Shown here piece after piece: positions 5,774 through 8,120 of a stretch of DNA of 8,120 nucleotides. The position numbers were made by a program, and so were the translations under genes. The notes under the pieces are model-generated. The model did no database searches, was not told where the DNA came from, and saw only the letters and a program-made list of their open reading frames with translations. Where the stretch lies: positions 1 through 8,120 of the forward strand of contig WRML01000077.1 in assembly GCA_009777165.1 (NCBI GenBank). The letters run 5' to 3'. Positions within the stretch are counted from its first letter, which is position 1; every line of letters begins with the position of its first letter. This stretch comes from Kiritimatiellota bacterium. GTDB lineage: Bacteria; Verrucomicrobiota; Kiritimatiellia; RFP12; UBA1067.

Positions 5774-6478
5774 ATGATTATGCTAAACGCAGACACCATC
5801 ACGCCGCAGGCGTTGGCGGCGATGATTGACCACACGTTTTTGAAGCCGTTCGGGAAGCCGACGGATATCGAGAGGCTGTGCGAGGAAGCGCGGCAGTATA
5901 GGTTCGCGATGGTCGCGATCAACCCAGGGGAGGTCACGCGGTGCGTGAGCCTGCTGGAGGGGTCGGGGGTACGTACGGGGGCCGCCATCGGGTTCCCGCT
6001 GGGGCAGTCCACGTCCGAGACCAAGGCGTTCGAGACCCGCGACGCGATCGCGAAAGGCGCGGGCGAGATTGACATGGTCATCAACGTGCGCGCGCTTCAG
6101 GCCGGGGACGAGAAGTTGGTCTTCGCGGAAATTGATGACATGGCGAAAACCTGCCGCGAGAGCAAGGTGATCTCAAAGGTCATCCTCGAGACGTGTTACC
6201 TGACCGATGACGAGAAGCGCACGGTGTGCAGGCTCGCGGTACGCGCGGGGGTTGATTTCGTGAAGACCTCCACGGGGTTCGGTACGGCGGGCGCGACGGT
6301 CGGGGACGTGCGGCTCATGCGCGAGGTAGTGGGGCCCGTGATGGGCGTGAAACCCGCCGGGGGGGTGCGGACGCTGGACACCGCACTGGACATGATCCGC
6401 GCCGGGGCCACGCGCATCGGCACAAGCAACGGCATTGCGATTGTCGAGGCCCTCGCGGCAGTACGGGGACAGAAATGA
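5774..6478 (+). CDS. deoC: Deoxyribose-phosphate aldolase
   Basis: This 234-residue class I aldolase cleaves 2-deoxyribose 5-phosphate to acetaldehyde and glyceraldehyde 3-phosphate in deoxynucleoside breakdown. Motifs visible are I-D-H-T-F-L-K-P (18-25), G-F-P-L-G-Q-S-T-S-E-T-K (73-84), E-I-D-M-V-I-N-V (98-105) with catalytic D100, D-F-V-K-T-S-T-G (151-158) with the Schiff-base lysine K154, and G-V-K-P-A-G-G-V-R (181-189) with K183, so the active site is complete. Length matches the short bacterial form (about 220-235). The position often occupied by cysteine in the second strand reads A-I-N-P instead of C-x-x-P. No Shine-Dalgarno sequence is visible before the ATG at 5774; the leader is A-rich and abuts the 31-bp inverted repeat. 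A second in-frame ATG lies two codons later (5780). Confidence 0.95.
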   Translation: MIMLNADTITPQALAAMIDHTFLKPFGKPTDIERLCEEARQYRFAMVAINPGEVTRCVSLLEGSGVRTGAAIGFPLGQSTSETKAFETRDAIAKGAGEIDMVINVRALQAGDEKLVFAEIDDMAKTCRESKVISKVILETCYLTDDEKRTVCRLAVRAGVDFVKTSTGFGTAGATVGDVRLMREVVGPVMGVKPAGGVRTLDTALDMIRAGATRIGTSNGIAIVEALAAVRGQK

Positions 6479-6502
6479 ACGGTGGATTATAGTTAATTCA
6501 GT

Positions 6503-6589
6503 TGAAAACCATTCCATTTTTTATCACAATGGATACAGTGGTTTTCACAATAAACACAAAGGATACAAGAGGCAATCGTGTCCATTGTG
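6503..6589. repeat. Nested inverted and direct repeats between convergent genes
   Basis: TGAAAACCA (6503-6511) is the exact reverse complement of TGGTTTTCA (6539-6547), with TCCATT (6513-6518) and AATGGA (6528-6533) pairing inside it. The same central segment CACAATGGATAC (6525-6536) can pair instead with GTGTCCATTGTG (6578-6589) with one wobble, and a related direct copy, CACAAAGGATACA, begins near 6555. The stretch lies between the 3' ends of deoC and cinA and may help end transcription or be a degraded dispersed repeat. The rest of 6479-6741 shows no gene. Confidence 0.6.
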
Positions 6590-6741
6590 GTTAAAAAGCG
6601 TATTGCGGCAACATCTCGTCAAGGGATGTCAGAATGGCACACGTTTAACGTTAATTCGCTATAGTAGACTTGTTCCAGAACCCTGCATGGATTATTTTGA
6701 GACGCTTCGTATGCTTGCCCCCGCACGCCATCCTCGGGTTG

Positions 6742-7218
6742 TCATATGTTGTCGAATGAGGTCGCTGCGGCGAGGGCGGCATCGGCGGCGTGTTGGCGGA
6801 TGGAAGGGCGGTCGCCAAGAAAGAGATGGCGGTCAACGCGTGTGCCGGAGGGGGTACTGACACCAATGAAGACCAGGCCCACAGGTTTCTGAGGGGTCCC
6901 CCCGCCAGGGCCGGCGATGCCGGTCACGGATACGGCGATGTCTGCGCCCAGCCGTTCCCTCACCCCCTCCGCCATTGCTTTGGCGCAGGGGGCGCTGACC
7001 GCACCATGCTGGTCAAGCATCTCCTGAGGGACCCCCAACATGTCGCGTTTCACCGCGTTGGCGTAGCACACCACCCCCCCGAGGAAAACATCCGACGCCC
7101 CCGGCACGGAGGTCACGCGCATGGCGACCATCCCCCCCGTGCACGACTCCGCAAGCGCAAGCGTCAAGCCGTGCTCGCGGAGGGTCCCGATTAACGCATG
7201 TTCAACGGTCGGCTTCAC
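6742..7218 (-). CDS. pncC: CinA C-terminal domain protein (nicotinamide-nucleotide amidohydrolase, PncC type)
   Basis: The 158-residue product is a stand-alone CinA C-terminal domain, the size of E. coli PncC-type proteins, without the molybdopterin-binding-like N-terminal domain of full CinA. Motifs are L-A-E-S-C-T-G-G (22-29), G-G-V-V-C-Y-A-N-A-V-K (47-57), and S-V-T-G-I-A-G-P-G-G-G-T (97-108) followed by K-P-V-G-L-V (111-116). The family deamidates nicotinamide mononucleotide to nicotinate mononucleotide for NAD recycling. The start is taken as GTG at 7216-7218, which overlaps the exbD stop as GTGA; upstream codons of the longer frame lie inside exbD and do not resemble the family. Overlap implies translational coupling with exbD, though no functional link between the two is known to me. 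Confidence 0.92.
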   Translation of the reverse strand: MKPTVEHALIGTLREHGLTLALAESCTGGMVAMRVTSVPGASDVFLGGVVCYANAVKRDMLGVPQEMLDQHGAVSAPCAKAMAEGVRERLGADIAVSVTGIAGPGGGTPQKPVGLVFIGVSTPSGTRVDRHLFLGDRPSIRQHAADAALAAATSFDNI

Positions 7219-7616
7219 ATGCTGAAGAGGTTGAGGTTCGCCAACCCGTGCTTGCTGCACAGGTCGAGTGCCTGCACGAGCAGCCCGTGCTGCGAGTCCG
7301 TCGTGCATTTGACCACGACCATTCCTTGTTTGCTGAATGCGGCGACGCGTTCGAGTTGGCGGTCGAGCTCGTTGAGGCGCATCAGTTTGCCGTTGAAGGT
7401 GAACCCCTGCGGACTGACAATGATGGTGGTCAACGGGATGTCCGGTTGCTGTATCCCTGCGTCAGGACTCGGCCGGGCGGTGGACAACGCGGAGAAGATG
7501 TCCTCCTGTTTGACCACCACCACGAAGAAGATCAGCAACTGAAATACCACGTCAATCATCGGCGTCATGTCCAGCTTAGGGCCTCCGCCCGTGTCTTTTT
7601 TACGTCTGTATGCCAT
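7215..7616 (-). CDS. exbD: ExbD/TolR-family biopolymer transport protein
   Basis: This 133-residue protein has the ExbD/TolR layout: a short basic cytoplasmic N-terminus (M-A-Y-R-R-K-K), one membrane helix (about 18-36) starting L-D-M-T-P-M-I-D-V-V-F-Q-L-L with the conserved proton-pathway aspartate D22, and a periplasmic domain of about 95 residues. ExbD works with ExbB-type channels in the inner membrane to transmit proton-motive force to TonB, TolA or other partners. No exbB is present next to it. GGAGGT-type ribosome binding site (complement of 7622-7628) gives a clear start at 7616. Its stop overlaps the cinA start. ExbD and TolR cannot be told apart here. Confidence 0.93.
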   Translation of the reverse strand: MAYRRKKDTGGGPKLDMTPMIDVVFQLLIFFVVVVKQEDIFSALSTARPSPDAGIQQPDIPLTTIIVSPQGFTFNGKLMRLNELDRQLERVAAFSKQGMVVVKCTTDSQHGLLVQALDLCSKHGLANLNLFSM

Positions 7617-7663
7617 GTCATACCTCCTTTCATGAAACGAGCCACATGTTTATGTTTAAAGTA

Positions 7664-7679
7664 AAACACAGTTGTGTTT
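7664..7679. promoter_or_regulatory. Operator-like palindrome upstream of exbD
   Basis: AAACACA (7664-7670) and TGTGTTT (7673-7679) are exact inverted copies separated by two bases. The site lies about 50 bases before the exbD start, in the region where its promoter should be. It could be a dimeric repressor site or a small hairpin in the leader. No strong -35/-10 pair could be fixed around it, so the assignment is tentative. Confidence 0.3.
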
Positions 7680-7786
7680 CTTTTACAAGCAAAAAAACGC
7701 CAAAAAAAAACGTCCCAATACCGCCCAAATGCACACGGAAATCTCGTAAGCGGGTTGAACCGTGGGATGTCTTTGCCGGGGAGGGG

Positions 7787-8120
7787 TTATGCTGTTTCAG
7801 TCGCTTCCCATTCCGTGCGCATGACGGCGAGGGTGGTGTTGTCGGAGGGGCGGCGGATGCGGTGGAGAAGGACGTCGCTGGTGTGGGGGGCGGCCTCGCA
7901 GAGGACGGTGTCGCCACAGCGGGCCTCATCCTTAAAGGTGATGTCGAGGCGCCTGACTTGGCGCGTGTTGAGCCAGTCGTCGGGCAGACACTCGAGCCCC
8001 CATTCGACGTAGTGGACGTTGTTGACGTGGTTGTTGAAGTCGTGGTCGCTGCGGCGTACGGTGAGGGGGCATTACCATCCGGCGCGTTCGAGGTCGGGTA
8101 TCTTGTCCTCCAGGGGGGGG
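7787..8120 (-). pseudogene. Acyl-ACP thioesterase, C-terminal hotdog part, with in-frame stop
   Basis: The minus strand ending at TAA 7787-7789 encodes 94 residues that include V-R-R-S-D-H-D-F-N-N-H-V-N-N-V-H-Y-V-E-W, the hallmark of the C-terminal hotdog domain of FatA/FatB-type acyl-ACP thioesterases. D, N and H are in the catalytic arrangement and G-L-E-C-L-P-D-D-W follows. These enzymes release fatty acids from acyl carrier protein in the cytoplasm. In the same frame a TAA occurs at 8072-8074, nine codons before the first motif residue shown here counting back from S-D. Upstream of it the frame reads P-P-L-E-D-K-I-P-D-L-E-R-A-G-W, which looks like natural continuation of the family, so a single nonsense change or a base-call error is likely. 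No start codon lies between the TAA and the motif. The 5' part is beyond the window. Confidence 0.75.

Noticed and set aside
7219..7308. Upstream ATG for the CinA-domain gene
   Set aside because: Those codons lie inside exbD in another frame and are low in family character; the GTG overlap start gives the usual domain length.
7630..7929. 99-residue minus-strand frame between exbD and the thioesterase
   Set aside because: It is out of frame with the thioesterase motif, covers the exbD leader and shows only Pro/Ser/Thr low-complexity sequence.
8072..8074. Reassigned TAA codon
   Set aside because: pyrH, frr and the 3602 gene all end naturally in TAA, so TAA is a normal stop in this genome.
1..8120. 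CRISPR array, tRNA or rRNA gene, phage or toxin-antitoxin module
   Set aside because: No regularly spaced repeats, no tRNA-like T-arm/acceptor pattern, no rRNA segments and no recognisable phage or toxin-antitoxin proteins were seen on either strand.

Overview
The window reads as bacterial chromosome. A GC-rich housekeeping core follows an AT-richer left flank that carries remnants of insertion sequences. An ExbD/TolR-type inner-membrane protein points to a Gram-negative cell envelope. Genes end in ordinary TAA/TAG/TGA codons, most have clear AGGAG-type ribosome binding sites, and TTG and GTG starts are also used. Nothing here fixes the phylum. The infA-pyrH-frr order (without rpsB/tsf), the TTAGTTG-type intergenic repeats and the mixture of gene types would suit a PVC-type lineage (Kiritimatiellota/Lentisphaerota/Verrucomicrobiota) or an environmental metagenome-assembled genome, but that placement is a guess.

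Layout: (1) 1-1592 is a mobile or recently acquired flank. It holds the C-terminal tail of an IS630-type transposase on the + strand, an AT-richer unrecognised gene for an exported helical protein on the - strand, and the N-terminal stub of a second IS630-type transposase on the - strand. (2) 1593-1977 has no gene but contains a terminator-like hairpin and a good extended -10 promoter. (3) 1978-4444 is a + strand translation/nucleotide cluster: infA, pyrH (TTG start), frr, and a Pro/Thr/Ala-rich protein with one membrane segment and repeated short basic motifs. (4) 4464-4556 holds a possible 16-residue ORF with a strong ribosome binding site whose stop codon lies inside a terminator hairpin. 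(5) 4643-6478 encodes a zinc-type medium-chain dehydrogenase and deoC, separated by a perfect 31-bp inverted repeat built from TTAGTTG units. (6) 6479-6741 is a convergent intergenic stretch with nested inverted and direct repeats. (7) 6742-7616 on the - strand is a tightly coupled exbD-cinA(C-terminal domain) pair. (8) 7787-8120 on the - strand is the 3' part of an acyl-ACP thioesterase interrupted by an in-frame TAA.

Functionally, infA, pyrH and frr supply translation initiation, UMP phosphorylation and ribosome recycling. DeoC feeds deoxyribose 5-phosphate into central metabolism, and the stand-alone CinA domain is predicted to recycle nicotinamide mononucleotide. ExbD is one half of a proton-driven energiser whose ExbB partner is not in the window. 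I see no convincing complete new multi-gene system. The most unusual elements are the repeated-motif membrane protein after frr, the small ORF/hairpin unit, the 31-bp mirror repeat next to deoC, and the broken thioesterase.
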